Source: Candidatus Nanopelagicaceae bacterium (GTDB taxonomy: Bacteria > Actinomycetota > Actinomycetes > Nanopelagicales > Nanopelagicaceae). Taken from it: DNA of 64,000 nt. A program made the translations under genes and the position numbers. How positions within the stretch are numbered: the stretch's first letter is position 1; every line of letters starts with the position of its first letter. Under the pieces are notes generated by a model, which was not told where the DNA came from, searched no databases, and saw only the letters and a list, made by a program, of their open reading frames with translations. Shown piece by piece: positions 10,814 through 21,670 of the stretch. The stretch covers positions 1 to 64,000 of the forward strand of contig VERG01000003.1 of assembly GCA_018882885.1 (NCBI GenBank). The letters are read 5' to 3'.

Positions 10814-11785
10814 TTATCTAAGCATCTCCGTAGCGAAAATGTGGCTGAAAGCAGAAAATAATTTCGCGGGATCATGATGTTTACTGCCTGGATTTGACGC
10901 CAAATCCGCCACAATAACCCTTCCTCCCATGTCCGCAACTAAATCCTCTAACTCGTCTAATGCTCCATTTTGTTGGGCAGTCGATTTGTCAATCAAAGCA
11001 ATCTCACACTTAAGCCCTGGGGCAAATCTTCGTAGCACTCGTAGATGCTCAGCCGGTGAATTGCCGGCAAACTCATCCCCGGAATGAAAGTTTGATGCAT
11101 CAAGATTTAATATAAATATTTTCTTTGCCTTTGATTCCATCAGAGCGGCTAATTGCTGTTTAACTAAAACGTGGGGCAAAACACTGGAAAACCATGATCC
11201 CGGCCCAATTGTTATGAAATCAGCCTCGGCAATTGCGCTTAGACCTTCCTTTGTGGCCGTTGGATTTTCCGGAATCAGTCGCAACTCCTCCAGTGCACCC
11301 TTGCAAACGGCAACCTCTGTTTGTCCGCGAACAACATGTTGCCCCTCCCAATTCCTAAATACACCCTCTATATCAAGCGGTTCCAAAGCCATTGGCAATA
11401 CCCGTCCAACAACCTTTAGAAGTTCGCCGACTCGATCTAATCCCTCTATCGGATCACCATCTCTATCCCACAGGGCGGTAAGTAAAAGATTTCCTAACGC
11501 ATGTCCATCTAAGGAACCTTCGGAGGTGAATCGATACTGCATTATCTCCGCCCAATTACGACCCCATTCATCATCACCACAAAGCGCAGCAAGGGCCATA
11601 CGCAAATCTCCGGGCGGTAAGGAATTGAACTCTGCTCTTAATCTGCCGCTAGATCCACCATTGTCTGCAACAGTAACAATTGCGGTTATCTCTGAAGTTA
11701 ACTTTCTTAAAGCAGATAGTGTGGCCGCCAAACCATGTCCGCCGCCAAGTGCGACAACTTTGGTTTGGAAGGAATCTCCTGTCAT
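10814..11785 (-). CDS. yvcK: YvcK/CofD-family gluconeogenesis factor
   Basis: Member of the YvcK branch of the CofD-like fold, which binds UDP-sugars and affects cell-wall metabolism and growth on gluconeogenic carbon sources (CuvA in mycobacteria). The 323-residue product has the N-terminal '[16 protein letters not shown]' motif, '[14 protein letters not shown]' near residue 40 and the '[14 protein letters not shown]' segment. It overlaps the rapZ stop (ATGA) and precedes whiA. The biochemical function is not fully settled in the family; the assignment to the family itself is firm. Confidence 0.93.
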   Translation of the reverse strand: MTGDSFQTKVVALGGGHGLAATLSALRKLTSEITAIVTVADNGGSSGRLRAEFNSLPPGDLRMALAALCGDDEWGRNWAEIMQYRFTSEGSLDGHALGNLLLTALWDRDGDPIEGLDRVGELLKVVGRVLPMALEPLDIEGVFRNWEGQHVVRGQTEVAVCKGALEELRLIPENPTATKEGLSAIAEADFITIGPGSWFSSVLPHVLVKQQLAALMESKAKKIFILNLDASNFHSGDEFAGNSPAEHLRVLRRFAPGLKCEIALIDKSTAQQNGALDELEDLVADMGGRVIVADLASNPGSKHHDPAKLFSAFSHIFATEMLR

Positions 11786-12657
11786 CAGCGTTCGCGGCCC
11801 AAGTCTCGATGAATGGCGTGCGCAGAAACTGAATGTTCGCTATCAACTAAAGATCCATTAATTCTCTTTGCCAACTCCTCCGCGACAGCGACACTGCGAT
11901 GTTTTCCGCCCGTGCAGCCGATTGCCAGAGTTATATACCTTTTCCCTTCGCGCAAGTAACCTCGGCTGATGCTTTGGAAGAGAGCAACATATCGATCTAA
12001 AAACTCACCCACTGTGTCAGCGCTAAGTACCGCTTTACTTACTTCCGAATCCAATCCATTTTTCGGGCGTAACTCGGGGTCCCAATGTGGATTAGGAATG
12101 AAGCGACAATCCATAACTAAGTCGGCATCAACCGGCAAACCATATTTGTATCCGAAAGAAAGCACATTAACCTTTAAGGAAGCGCTCGCTTCCGTTGAAA
12201 ATAGCTCTGAGATCTTCTTTTCCAATTGATGAACATTTAGCTGAGAGGTATCCACAACCAAATCTGCGCCCGAGCGCAGATCGCGTAACTTCTCTCTCTC
12301 CCGTTCGATGCCATCCACTATTCGATCATTTCCTTGCAATGGATGTGGTCTGCGAGAAGACTCAAAACGCTGAACCAGAACCTCATCTGCAGCATCTACA
12401 AAGATAATTTTGCGGGCAATTCCCCGCTCCGCCAATTCAGAGAGGGAGCGATTAAGGTCATCAAACAACTGCCTTCCTCGCACATCAATCACAACTGCGA
12501 TTTTGTCAGCGGTCCGTTCTGTGGTGTCAAAAACTGAACTTAGTAATGAAGGTGGCAAGTTATCAATTACATACCAACCATGGTCCTCCATTGAATGAGC
12601 AACCGTTGAACGACCGGCTCCGCTCATGCCAGTAATGATTACCATCTCACGGTCCAT
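11785..12657 (-). CDS. rapZ: RapZ-family nucleotide-binding protein
   Basis: P-loop protein of the RapZ/YvcJ family; in E. coli RapZ adapts RNase E to the sRNA GlmZ, while in Gram-positives its role is less clear. The 290-residue protein has the Walker-A-like 'GMSGAGRST' at residues 10-18, with Arg where most P-loops have Lys, which I recall as usual in actinobacterial members. The C-terminal half carries the 'CTGGKHRSVAVAEELA' motif. Ribosome binding site GAGGA precedes the ATG. It is encoded directly after uvrC, in the conserved uvrC-rapZ-yvcK-whiA order. Confidence 0.93.
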   Translation of the reverse strand: MDREMVIITGMSGAGRSTVAHSMEDHGWYVIDNLPPSLLSSVFDTTERTADKIAVVIDVRGRQLFDDLNRSLSELAERGIARKIIFVDAADEVLVQRFESSRRPHPLQGNDRIVDGIEREREKLRDLRSGADLVVDTSQLNVHQLEKKISELFSTEASASLKVNVLSFGYKYGLPVDADLVMDCRFIPNPHWDPELRPKNGLDSEVSKAVLSADTVGEFLDRYVALFQSISRGYLREGKRYITLAIGCTGGKHRSVAVAEELAKRINGSLVDSEHSVSAHAIHRDLGRER

Positions 12658-12671
12658 GGCTACATCCTCTA

Positions 12672-14582
12672 CTACCTGTCAAGTATCTCTCCTGTAGCGG
12701 TATCAACATGGGTTTGTGATTCCACTGCAGTTAAGGCGTTAATAATTGTCTCTGCGGTCTTAACTCCAATTCCCGGAAGCTGTGCGATCTCCTCGAGTGA
12801 GGCCTTTTTCAATGCCGCTACTGACCCAAAGTGATCAAGTAAAGCCTGCCGACGGACTTCACCCAAAGATGGAATTTCATCAAGCAAGGACTCAATCATG
12901 AGGCGAGATCTCTTCGAGCGATGAAAGGTAATCGCAAATCGGTGCGCTTCATCTCTGATTCTTTGAACTAAATACAGCGCTTCACTATGGCGGGGCAAAA
13001 TTACCGGATAGCTTTGATCTGGAAACCAAATCTCCTCTAATCTTTTTGCTAACCCCACCAGCGTTATATCGGTAATTCCAAGTTCGGCGAATGCTCGGGC
13101 TGCGGCGTTTACCTGTCCCCTGCCGCCATCAACTATGACCAGCTGTGGTGGATAAGCAAACTTTGGTCTTTCGCCACCACTTAATTCGATCTCCGTTAAA
13201 TCTAAATCTTTTTCTGCCAAATATCTTTTGAATCTACGGGTGATTACATGATGCATGGCCCGGGTATCATCAAACTTCTGTTGGTCGTCGATCCCAAATC
13301 GGCGGTATTCACTCTTTTTAGATTGTCCATCCTCGAAGACAACCATTGAGGCCACCACTGAAGTCCCCTGAATATTGGAGATATCGAAACATTCAATTCG
13401 TAAGGGCAGCTCATCCATTCCTAAAGCATTCGCCAAATCCTCCAACGCCCGACCGCTAACTGCAGCATCATTTGAGCGTTTGCTAAGGAATTGAACTAGA
13501 GAGTGATGGGCATTTCGCTTTACCGTGTCGAGTAACTCAGATTTTTCTCCTCGTTCCGGCTTTTTAATAATTACTCGATAGGAAAAAGAGTTTGAAAGAA
13601 ACTCAGATAAACCCTCGCCCTCGATCTCTAAATTAACCAGAACCTCTCTAGCTGGATCAAATTCGCTATAGATCTGATTTAAGGTCACATCCAGTAGTTG
13701 GGTATCCTCAGGAATATTTGCTAGATCGATGACCCAGGATTTGCTACCGATTACTCTGCCTTGTCTTACTCTAAATATAGATGCAGCTGCATGGGTTATA
13801 TCCTGATGAATCGCCACAAAATCAGAGTTAATTGACTCCGAAATTGCCGCTTCCGTTGATTCTGCTGCTCGCTCTAGCGCCGCCAATTGATCTCGAACTT
13901 TGCCTGCCTTTTCATACTCTTCTGCATCTGCGGCAGCCTGCATCTCTCTACGCAACTCTTGAGTAATGTCTGCAGAACCATTTGACATGAATTCGACTAA
14001 GTGTTTTGCAATCTCTTTATGCTCTGCGCTGGAGACCCTTTGAACGCAAGGAGCGGCGCATTTACCAATATCACCCAACAAACAAGGACGATTGATCCTT
14101 CTTGCTCGTTCAAAGTTGGCGTTAGAGCATGAGCGCACTGGGAAAAGTTTGAGTAAGACATCAAAAGTAGTGCGTAGCGCCCAGGCATGAGCAAAGGGAC
14201 CGAAGTAAACAACGCCCTTTCGCTTCGAACGTCTAGTGATAAATATTCTGGGGAACTCTTCATCAATAGTAATGGCCAAATATGGGTAGGACTTGTCATC
14301 TTTAAACTGCACATTGAAGGCTGGGTCGAACTCTTTAATCCAAGTGAACTCTAACTGCAGAGCCTCAACCTCTGTCCTTACTACCGTCCAATCAACTCGA
14401 TTTGCTGCATTAACCATTCGAAAGGTTTTCTCACCAAGGTTATTTTGGAAGTAAGAGTTAAGGCGATTCTTCAGAGATCTAGCTTTCCCCACATATATAA
14501 CTTGATTAGCATCATTGAAAAACCGATAAACACCAGGTTCATCTGGGATATTGCTGGGTCGATAAGAAGCTGGATCTGCCAT
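12672..14582 (-). CDS. uvrC: UvrABC excinuclease subunit C
   Basis: Makes the 3' and 5' incisions in nucleotide excision repair. The 636-residue protein begins with the GIY-YIG nuclease domain ('EPGVYRFFNDANQVIYVGKA', residues ~14-35). It continues with a UVR domain near residue 205 for UvrB contact, the RNase H-like 5'-incision domain ('IECFDISNIQGT', 'VIVDGGRGQVNAA'), and ends in a tandem helix-hairpin-helix ('LPGIGVKTAETIINAL'). It starts two bases after the uvrA stop, the third gene of a contiguous uvrB-uvrA-uvrC block. Confidence 0.96.
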   Translation of the reverse strand: MADPASYRPSNIPDEPGVYRFFNDANQVIYVGKARSLKNRLNSYFQNNLGEKTFRMVNAANRVDWTVVRTEVEALQLEFTWIKEFDPAFNVQFKDDKSYPYLAITIDEEFPRIFITRRSKRKGVVYFGPFAHAWALRTTFDVLLKLFPVRSCSNANFERARRINRPCLLGDIGKCAAPCVQRVSSAEHKEIAKHLVEFMSNGSADITQELRREMQAAADAEEYEKAGKVRDQLAALERAAESTEAAISESINSDFVAIHQDITHAAASIFRVRQGRVIGSKSWVIDLANIPEDTQLLDVTLNQIYSEFDPAREVLVNLEIEGEGLSEFLSNSFSYRVIIKKPERGEKSELLDTVKRNAHHSLVQFLSKRSNDAAVSGRALEDLANALGMDELPLRIECFDISNIQGTSVVASMVVFEDGQSKKSEYRRFGIDDQQKFDDTRAMHHVITRRFKRYLAEKDLDLTEIELSGGERPKFAYPPQLVIVDGGRGQVNAAARAFAELGITDITLVGLAKRLEEIWFPDQSYPVILPRHSEALYLVQRIRDEAHRFAITFHRSKRSRLMIESLLDEIPSLGEVRRQALLDHFGSVAALKKASLEEIAQLPGIGVKTAETIINALTAVESQTHVDTATGEILDR

Positions 14583-14584
14583 TG

Positions 14585-17422
14585 CTACTTCTTTAGCGCT
14601 TCAGCCAGAAACTTTCCGGTGTAACTACCTTTAACTTTGGCTACTTCCTCTGGCGTGCCTTCTGCAACCAATGTGCCGCCTCCAGAGCCACCTTCGGGTC
14701 CAAGATCAATAATCCAATCAGCGCACTTGATTACATCCATATTGTGTTCAATTACTACAACAGTATTTCCAGTATCAACTAGGCGTTGCAGCACCATGAG
14801 AAGTTTTCGAACATCTTCAAAATGCAGACCTGTGGTCGGCTCATCCAATACATAGATAGTGCGACCGGTAGAACGACGTTGCAACTCAGTAGCCAACTTA
14901 ACGCGCTGCGCCTCACCACCCGATAATGTCGGGGCAGATTGACCTAGTCGAACATAACCTAAACCAACATCACAAAGCGTTTTCAAGTAGCGGTGAATTG
15001 CGGGAATTGATTCAAAAAATTCAGTGGCTTTTTCAATCGGCATATCCAAGACCTCTGCTATGGTCTTACCTTTGTAATGAACCTCCAGTGTTTCCCGGTT
15101 GTATCTAGCGCCATGACATACTTCGCAAGGCACATAAACATCCGGCAAGAAGTTCATTTCAATTGTAATAGTTCCATCGCCAGCACAGTTCTCACAGCGA
15201 CCACCTTTAACATTAAAGGAGAAGCGGCCTTGCTGGTAACCCCTAACCTTTGCCTCACTAGTCTCGGCAAACAGAGCGCGAATTTTGTCAAAGACCCCGG
15301 TATAAGTAGCTGGATTAGAGCGAGGTGTTCGACCAATTGGAGATTGATCTACATGTACAACTTTATCTAGGTGGTCTATTCCCGTAATGGTTCTATGTCT
15401 ACCTGGTACTACACGAGCCCCGTTCAACTTATTGGCCAACACCGAATACAAAATGTCATTAACTAAGGTTGATTTACCAGAGCCGCTAACCCCTGTAACT
15501 GCAACAAAAGCACCTAGTGGAATATTGACATCTAGGTTCTTTAAATTGTTTTCTCTTGCATCCTTAATTGTCAGTGAGCGTTTTGAATTGAGTGCGCGGC
15601 GTGACTTGGGAATCGCAATCTCACTACGCCCAGATATGTAAGCACCCGTAATCGAGCGCTTAGAGTCAATCAGCGCTTGATAATCACCGGAGACCACAAT
15701 CTCTCCGCCATGTTCGCCGGCTCCCGGCCCAATGTCTACAATCCAATCCGCGGTACGGATTGTCTCTTCATCATGCTCAACAACAATCAAGGTGTTACCT
15801 AGATCGCGTAAGTGGGTCAAGGTTTCAATCAGCCGCTTGTTATCTCTTTGATGCAATCCAATGCTTGGTTCATCTAATACATACAAAACGCCTACTAGTC
15901 CTGAACCGATTTGAGTGGCCAATCTGATGCGTTGGGCTTCTCCTCCTGAGAGGGTGGCAGCTGGGCGAGCTAAGGTTAAATACTCCAATCCAACATCAAG
16001 AAGAAAACCCAAACGGGCGTGGACCTCTTTCATGACCCGCTCTGCGATCTTTGCCTCTCGCGCCGCTAACTTCAGTGATTTTAAGAACTTTGCACAATCT
16101 TCAATTGATAGCTCGCAGATTTCTGCAATGTTTTTCTCACCCAAAGTAACCGCTAATACCTCCGGCTTTAATCGGGTTCCTTTGCAGGCTGGACAAGGAG
16201 TCTCCCGCATAAAAGCTTCATATTTTTCTCGACTGTAATCACTGTCGGTCTCTGCATGTCTGCGTTCGATAAAGGGTTTAACCCCTTCGAAACCAGTTGA
16301 GTAATTTCTTACTCGGCCATAACGGTTTTTGTATTTAACATGAACTTCATACTCATATCCGTTAAGAATCGCATCCTTTGCTTTCTGAGAGAGTTTGACC
16401 CATGGTGTCTTAAGTGAGAACTTAACATCAGCAGCCAGTGCCTCCAACAAATTTAAGAAGTAATCCGCTGATTGGCCACCAGACCAAGGCGCTATCGCCC
16501 CATCTTCAATGGAAAGTGAGTCATCTGGAATCACTAACTCCTCATCAACCTCAAGCTTTGAACCTATTCCAGTGCACTCTGGGCAAGCGCCAAATGGGGA
16601 GTTAAATGAGAAAGATCTGGGCTCCATCTCCTGAAATGACAGCCCGCAATCATGGCAAGCAAGCAGCTCGCTATAGGTGCGTTCCTTCTCTCCCGACTTT
16701 ACATCTACAAACTCCAATGTCACTAACCCGCTGGCCAATTTCAAAGCTGTTTCAATGGAATCGGTCAGCCTTTGCTTTCCTTCAGCCTTTGCGGTCAATC
16801 GATCAACTACGACTTCGATGGTGTGCTTTTCCTGCTTCTTTAATTTAGGAGGTTCCGATAGCGATACCGTCACTCCATCAACTCTGGCGCGGGAATAACC
16901 CTGGGCAACTAAATCTTTAAAGAGATCAGCAAACTCACCTTTACGGGCCCGAATCATCGGCGCCAAAACCTGGAACTTAGTCTCACTCGGTAGTTCGAGG
17001 ATTTGATCAACAATATTCTGCGGGGTTTGTTTGGTAATGGCTTTACCGCATTCAGGGCAGTGGGGTTTTCCCGCCCGAGCAAATAAGAGTCTTAAATAAT
17101 CGTAAACCTCGGTAATTGTTCCCACGGTGGAGCGTGGGTTTCTATTGGTAGATTTTTGGTCAATTGAAACGGCAGGCGAAAGACCTTCTATGAAATCAAC
17201 ATCTGGTTTATCCATCTGTCCCAAAAACTGCCGTGCGTAAGCTGACAAAGACTCAACATAACGTCTCTGTCCTTCAGCGAAGATAGTGTCAAAGGCCAAT
17301 GAAGATTTACCTGAACCTGATAACCCAGTAAATACAATCATTGCGTTGCGAGGTAAATCTATGGAAACGTTCTTGAGATTGTGTTCGCGGGCCCCCCGTA
17401 CGATCAAACGCTCCGCGCTCAT
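14585..17422 (-). CDS. uvrA: UvrABC excinuclease subunit A
   Basis: Damage-sensing ATPase of nucleotide excision repair. The 945-residue product has two ABC ATPase modules: Walker A '[14 protein letters not shown]' near residue 34 and '[15 protein letters not shown]' near residue 645, with signature sequences '[12 protein letters not shown]' and '[12 protein letters not shown]'. Zinc-binding CxxC pairs are also visible ('CPECGK', 'CENCAGDG...CEVCHG'). The start overlaps the uvrB stop. Confidence 0.97.
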   Translation of the reverse strand: MSAERLIVRGAREHNLKNVSIDLPRNAMIVFTGLSGSGKSSLAFDTIFAEGQRRYVESLSAYARQFLGQMDKPDVDFIEGLSPAVSIDQKSTNRNPRSTVGTITEVYDYLRLLFARAGKPHCPECGKAITKQTPQNIVDQILELPSETKFQVLAPMIRARKGEFADLFKDLVAQGYSRARVDGVTVSLSEPPKLKKQEKHTIEVVVDRLTAKAEGKQRLTDSIETALKLASGLVTLEFVDVKSGEKERTYSELLACHDCGLSFQEMEPRSFSFNSPFGACPECTGIGSKLEVDEELVIPDDSLSIEDGAIAPWSGGQSADYFLNLLEALAADVKFSLKTPWVKLSQKAKDAILNGYEYEVHVKYKNRYGRVRNYSTGFEGVKPFIERRHAETDSDYSREKYEAFMRETPCPACKGTRLKPEVLAVTLGEKNIAEICELSIEDCAKFLKSLKLAAREAKIAERVMKEVHARLGFLLDVGLEYLTLARPAATLSGGEAQRIRLATQIGSGLVGVLYVLDEPSIGLHQRDNKRLIETLTHLRDLGNTLIVVEHDEETIRTADWIVDIGPGAGEHGGEIVVSGDYQALIDSKRSITGAYISGRSEIAIPKSRRALNSKRSLTIKDARENNLKNLDVNIPLGAFVAVTGVSGSGKSTLVNDILYSVLANKLNGARVVPGRHRTITGIDHLDKVVHVDQSPIGRTPRSNPATYTGVFDKIRALFAETSEAKVRGYQQGRFSFNVKGGRCENCAGDGTITIEMNFLPDVYVPCEVCHGARYNRETLEVHYKGKTIAEVLDMPIEKATEFFESIPAIHRYLKTLCDVGLGYVRLGQSAPTLSGGEAQRVKLATELQRRSTGRTIYVLDEPTTGLHFEDVRKLLMVLQRLVDTGNTVVVIEHNMDVIKCADWIIDLGPEGGSGGGTLVAEGTPEEVAKVKGSYTGKFLAEALKK

Positions 17423-19503
17423 TACATCCCCGCCTCTTCCATCGCTCTTAGCTCACGTTTCAACTCTTTAATTTCATCTCGCAACCTAGCGGCAAGTTCA
17501 AATTGCAACTCAGCTGCGGCGTTTCTCATCTGCTCAGTAAGAGAATCAATTAGCCCCAGCAGCTCGGTGCGGGGCAAGGCTACGAGGGATTTAGCATGTA
17601 CGCCAACTGGAGTTTCAGTAACCGCACGGCGCTTTGAACCGGCCAATAATGAATCCGTATCATCACTTTCTTGCGCAATCAAATCTGTAATATCCGCGAT
17701 TTTCTTTCGTAATGGTTGCGGATCTATTCCATGAGCGGAGTTATAAGCCACCTGCTTTGCTCTGCGGCGATTTGTCTCATCTATAGCACGAGCCATCGAA
17801 TCAGTAACATTATCGGCGTACATGTGAACCTCGCCTGACACATTTCGAGCAGCACGGCCGATTGTTTGAATCAAAGATCTTGTAGAACGCAAGAAGCCTT
17901 CTTTGTCAGCATCCAAAATAGCCACTAAAGAAACCTCTGGTAAATCAAGACCCTCACGCAAAAGATTAATTCCAATCAATACGTCGTACTCGCCAAGGCG
18001 CAATTCACGAAGCAGCTCCACTCGACGTAGTGTGTCAACCTCAGAGTGCAGGTATCTGACTCGGATACCGGCTTCAGTGAAAAAATCAGTTAAATCCTCA
18101 GCCATCTTTTTAGTAAGAGTGGTTACAAGTACCCTCTCATTTCTTTCAGCGCGTAACTTTATTTCCTGCATCAAGTCATCTATCTGATTCTTGATAGGCT
18201 TTAAAACTATTTTCGGATCTACTAAACCGGTTGGCCTAATAACCTGTTCAACAAACTCTCCCCCGGTTTTCTCCATCTCATATGGGCCCGGTGTTGCCGA
18301 TAGGTAAACTTTTTGTGGGGTGCGCTCAAGAAACTCTTGGAAGGTAAGAGGCCGATTATCTAGAGCGCTCGGCAAACGAAAACCATGTTCTACCAAGGTG
18401 CGTTTTCTAGAAGCATCTCCCTCATACATGGCACCAATCTGCGGAACGGTGATGTGTGACTCATCGATAACACAAAGAAAATCCTCTGGGAAGTAATCCA
18501 GTAAACAGTTAGGTGGTGAGCCTTGCGCTCTGCCATCTATATGTCTGGAGTAGTTTTCGATTCCGGAGCAAAAGCCGAGCTGTAGCATCATCTCGATATC
18601 AAACTGAGTGCGCATTCGTAATCTTTGCGCCTCTAACAGTTTGTTTTGCTTTTCCAGCTCTTGCAAACGAATAGCTAGCTCCGCCTCAATGTCTGAGATT
18701 GCACGTTTCATAGTTTCAGGACCAGCCGAGTAATGAGTTGCCGGGAAAATGAATACCTCTTTAACATCACTCACTATTTCGCCGGTCAAGGGATGCAGGG
18801 TGGTCAAGCGCTCAATCTCATCGCCAAACATCTCGATACGGATCGCAAGCTCTTCATATACCGGAATGATTTCTACCGTGTCCCCGCGAACTCTGAAAGT
18901 GCCTCTTTCAAAGGCCATGTCATTTCTCTTATATTGAATATCAACAAACTTTCTGAGCAGAACATTGCGATCAATAGAGTCGCCAACAGATATGTTAATC
19001 ATGCGATCTATGTACTCCTGCGGTGTGCCTAAACCATAAATACAAGAGACTGTCGCAACCACAACTACGTCACGCCTAGTCAAAAGTGAGTAAGTGGCTG
19101 AATAACGCAATCTTTCAACTTCGGAGTTTACTGAAGAATCCTTTTCAATAAAGGTATCGGTTTGAGGCACATATGCCTCAGGTTGGTAGTAGTCATAATA
19201 GGAAACAAAGTACTCAACCGCATTGTTTGGTAACAGTTCGCGAAACTCATTTGCCAACTGAGCTGCCAAAGTTTTGTTTGGCGCTAAAACTAGGGTCGGG
19301 CGTTGTACCTGTTCAATCAACCACGCGGTAGTCGCTGACTTACCGGTTCCAGTAGCACCAAGTAGAACAATGTCCGGCTCTCCACCATTAACTCGAGATG
19401 CGAGCTCTCTAATGGCGTCGGGTTGATCTCCAGCAGGTTGAAAATCGCTTATTACCTGAAAGGGTTTATCAGCTCTAGGGGTCGAGGTAACTGCTCTAAC
19501 CAT
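17422..19503 (-). CDS. uvrB: UvrABC excinuclease subunit B
   Basis: Central helicase-like subunit of nucleotide excision repair that verifies damage and recruits UvrC. The 693-residue protein has Walker A '[14 protein letters not shown]' near residue 50, the DNA-clamping beta-hairpin region ('[20 protein letters not shown]'), helicase motifs 'CVIDESH' and 'QTIGRAARN', and a C-terminal UVR motif. It overlaps the coaE stop by one base and the uvrA start, so coaE-uvrB-uvrA-uvrC are probably one transcript. Confidence 0.97.
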   Translation of the reverse strand: MVRAVTSTPRADKPFQVISDFQPAGDQPDAIRELASRVNGGEPDIVLLGATGTGKSATTAWLIEQVQRPTLVLAPNKTLAAQLANEFRELLPNNAVEYFVSYYDYYQPEAYVPQTDTFIEKDSSVNSEVERLRYSATYSLLTRRDVVVVATVSCIYGLGTPQEYIDRMINISVGDSIDRNVLLRKFVDIQYKRNDMAFERGTFRVRGDTVEIIPVYEELAIRIEMFGDEIERLTTLHPLTGEIVSDVKEVFIFPATHYSAGPETMKRAISDIEAELAIRLQELEKQNKLLEAQRLRMRTQFDIEMMLQLGFCSGIENYSRHIDGRAQGSPPNCLLDYFPEDFLCVIDESHITVPQIGAMYEGDASRKRTLVEHGFRLPSALDNRPLTFQEFLERTPQKVYLSATPGPYEMEKTGGEFVEQVIRPTGLVDPKIVLKPIKNQIDDLMQEIKLRAERNERVLVTTLTKKMAEDLTDFFTEAGIRVRYLHSEVDTLRRVELLRELRLGEYDVLIGINLLREGLDLPEVSLVAILDADKEGFLRSTRSLIQTIGRAARNVSGEVHMYADNVTDSMARAIDETNRRRAKQVAYNSAHGIDPQPLRKKIADITDLIAQESDDTDSLLAGSKRRAVTETPVGVHAKSLVALPRTELLGLIDSLTEQMRNAAAELQFELAARLRDEIKELKRELRAMEEAGM

Positions 19504-20099
19504 TACTTACCGGCCTTAGGCTGCAAATGCCCACACCACAGATCTTCAACTTTTGACCTCAAAGCATCCAAAGAACCATCATTTATAACAACTGCATTAG
19601 CGATACTCGCCCTTTGCTCATCGCTGGCTTGAGCCGCCAGTCTTTTCTCGATTTCGTACTGTTTCATGCCGCGCCGTTGTAAGCGCTCTATTCGCAGCTC
19701 CATTGGAGCTTGTACCGCAATTACAAAATCAAAACGTTTGGCACCATCGGTTTCAAATAGCAGCGGAATCTCATTTACAACTACAGAATCTGCAGGGATT
19801 GATCGCATAATCTCCTCAGCAGCTTCACGAACCAAAGGGTGAACAATCTCTTCTAATTTCTTTCGCAAATCTGGCTGCTCGAAAACTACGCTGGCAAGCT
19901 TGGCTCTATCAATCTCTCCTGAAGTTAATATCTCATCACCAAATACAGCTAAAACCTGGTCGTAACCTGGCGAGCCTCTCTCAATAACAGTGCGAGCCAA
20001 TTCATCTGAATCAATAATTACAGCCCCGAACTCCTGCAAAATCTCTCCAACCGCACTTTTTCCGGAACCAATTCCGCCGGTGACCGCTACTTTCAGCAC
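19503..20099 (-). CDS. coaE: Dephospho-CoA kinase
   Basis: Last step of coenzyme A synthesis: phosphorylates the 3'-hydroxyl of dephospho-CoA. The 198-residue protein has the P-loop 'GGIGSGKS' at residues 8-15 and the '[17 protein letters not shown]' and '[10 protein letters not shown]' motifs. The GTG start has TAGGCT seven bases upstream and no ribosome binding site, so it is probably the leaderless first gene of the coaE-uvrBAC run. It is separated from rpsA by the rpsA terminator. It lacks the extra C-terminal GrpB-like domain seen in mycobacterial CoaE. Confidence 0.95.
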   Translation of the reverse strand: MLKVAVTGGIGSGKSAVGEILQEFGAVIIDSDELARTVIERGSPGYDQVLAVFGDEILTSGEIDRAKLASVVFEQPDLRKKLEEIVHPLVREAAEEIMRSIPADSVVVNEIPLLFETDGAKRFDFVIAVQAPMELRIERLQRRGMKQYEIEKRLAAQASDEQRASIANAVVINDGSLDALRSKVEDLWCGHLQPKAGK

Positions 20100-20112
20100 A
20101 ACTTAAAGCCTA
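20100..20112 (-). promoter_or_regulatory. Probable leaderless promoter of coaE-uvrBAC
   Basis: TAGGCT (20107-20112, minus strand) ends seven bases before the coaE GTG. It lies immediately after the T-run of the rpsA terminator, so the terminator tail and the new promoter are packed together. Confidence 0.5.
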
Positions 20113-20117
20113 CCTAT

Positions 20118-20155
20118 AAAAAGAAAACTGGGCCCCGGTGAACCGAGGCCCAGAA
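20118..20155 (-). terminator. Rho-independent terminator after rpsA
   Basis: Stem CTGGGCC/GGCCCAG (20128-20134 and 20147-20153) extends inward by three further pairs around a TGAA-type loop. In minus-strand RNA the one imperfect position is a G-U wobble, whereas in plus-strand RNA it is an A-C mismatch. The minus-strand transcript continues TTTTCTTTTT. This fits termination after rpsA. Confidence 0.9.
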
Positions 20156-20171
20156 TTTTTTCGAGTGCGTT

Positions 20172-21518
20172 TTACTCTGCAACTTCAGGCTGTGCCGCTG
20201 CAGCAGCTGCATCGGCGGCTTGCGCCTCTGCTTTCTGCTTCTTGTGCGCCATGAAACGAGCTTGAGCTTCAGCGTACTGACGCTCCCACTCTTCACGTTG
20301 GGCTTCATACCCTGGCTTCCACTCCTGAGTTTCAGGATCAAAACCTTCTGGATAGATGAAGTTTCCGTTTTCATCATAGCGAGCTGGCATGCCGTATTGA
20401 GTCGGATCAAATGCTTCGACCTCTACATCATGTCCCTCATTTGCTTGCTTCAAAGAGAGTGAGATGCGGCGACGCTCTAGATCGATGTCAATAATCTTTA
20501 CAAACAATTGATCGCCAACTTGAACAACCTGCTCTGGAATCTCAACGTGACGTTCTGCCAACTCTGAGATGTGAACTAGGCCTTCAATGCCATCAAATAC
20601 TCGAATAAATGCACCAAATGGAACAAGTTTTGTTACCTCACCTGGCACCACTTGATTAATGGTGTGGGTGCGGGCAAATGCTTGCCATGGATCCTCTTGA
20701 GTAGCCTTGAGGGAAAGCGAAACTCTCTCGCGCTCAAAATCCACCTCGAGAACTTCAACAGTTACCTCATCGCCAACAGCTACAACCTCACCTGGGTGAT
20801 CGATGTGCTTCCATGACAATTCAGAAACATGCACGAGGCCATCAACGCCACCAAGATCTACGAAAGCACCAAAGTTAACAATTGAGGAGACAACTCCGGT
20901 ACGAACCTGACCCTTCTGTAACTGATTCAAGAAAGTGGTACGGGATTCAGATTGAGTCTGCTCTAGGTATGCACGGCGCGATAAGACAACATTGTTACGG
21001 TTCTTGTCCAATTCGATGATGCGTGCTTCAACCTGCTTTCCAATGTATGGAGAAAGGTCACGCACTCGACGCATTTCAACTAGTGATGCTGGAAGGAAGC
21101 CACGTAATCCGATATCAACAATCAGACCACCCTTGACAACCTCAATTACTGTTCCGACAACAACTTCGTCGCGCTCTTTCTTTCCTTCAATTTCGCCCCA
21201 TGCCTTTTCGTATTGGGCACGCTTCTTGGAAAGAATTAAACGTCCTTCTTTATCTTCCTTTTGTAGAACTAAAGCCTCTACGCGGTCTCCAACTTTGACC
21301 AATTCACTTGGGTCTAGGTCATGGCGGATAGAGAGTTCGCGGGATGGAATTACACCTTCTGTTTTATAGCCAATATCTAGAAGGACTTCATCGCGATCAA
21401 CCTGGACAACGACGCCAGATACTAAATCTCCATCGTTAAAGTTTTTGATTGTGCCTTCAATTGCGGCGAGAAAATCTTCTGCTGATCCAATATCGTTTAA
21501 AGAAATTTGAGTTGACAA
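20172..21518 (-). CDS. rpsA: 30S ribosomal protein S1
   Basis: mRNA-binding ribosomal protein. The 448-residue product has four S1 repeats at about residues 33-103, 120-187, 207-276 and 293-362 (for example 'VDLGGVDGLVHVSELSWKH', 'IRVFDGIEGLVHISELAERH'), the usual actinobacterial number. A long charged tail ends in an Ala-rich stretch. The start appears to be a rare TTG at 21518, with GGAG four bases upstream; no ATG or GTG lies in the right place. A strong terminator follows. The upstream spacer carries a possible TTGACC-N18-TAGCCT promoter. Confidence 0.96.
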   Translation of the reverse strand: MSTQISLNDIGSAEDFLAAIEGTIKNFNDGDLVSGVVVQVDRDEVLLDIGYKTEGVIPSRELSIRHDLDPSELVKVGDRVEALVLQKEDKEGRLILSKKRAQYEKAWGEIEGKKERDEVVVGTVIEVVKGGLIVDIGLRGFLPASLVEMRRVRDLSPYIGKQVEARIIELDKNRNNVVLSRRAYLEQTQSESRTTFLNQLQKGQVRTGVVSSIVNFGAFVDLGGVDGLVHVSELSWKHIDHPGEVVAVGDEVTVEVLEVDFERERVSLSLKATQEDPWQAFARTHTINQVVPGEVTKLVPFGAFIRVFDGIEGLVHISELAERHVEIPEQVVQVGDQLFVKIIDIDLERRRISLSLKQANEGHDVEVEAFDPTQYGMPARYDENGNFIYPEGFDPETQEWKPGYEAQREEWERQYAEAQARFMAHKKQKAEAQAADAAAAAAQPEVAE

Positions 21519-21670
21519 GGTACTCCGTGGGGAATTTTGCTAGTAGGGCACGCTTAAGGCCTTCTCCAATTTAATAACTGGGCAAATCCTGCTAGGTCTG
21601 AGGATCTACAGCTCCGTCAAGCGCGGAGCGTAAGGCTACTTTCCAGAGGGCTTTAGGGTCAATTTGAGCC
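21519..21670 (-). promoter_or_regulatory. rpsA upstream region with probable promoter
   Basis: This 152-base spacer after polA holds TTGACC (21657-21662) and TAGCCT (21633-21638) 18 bases apart on the minus strand, giving a leader of roughly 110 bases. A second, poorer pair is TTGACG with TAGCAG at a 20-base spacing. I see no clear S1 autoregulatory structure. Confidence 0.5.

Noticed and set aside
20128-20153. rpsA terminator as a bidirectional element
   Set aside because: The stem has an A-C mismatch in plus-strand RNA and a wobble pair in minus-strand RNA, and no plus-strand gene ends there.
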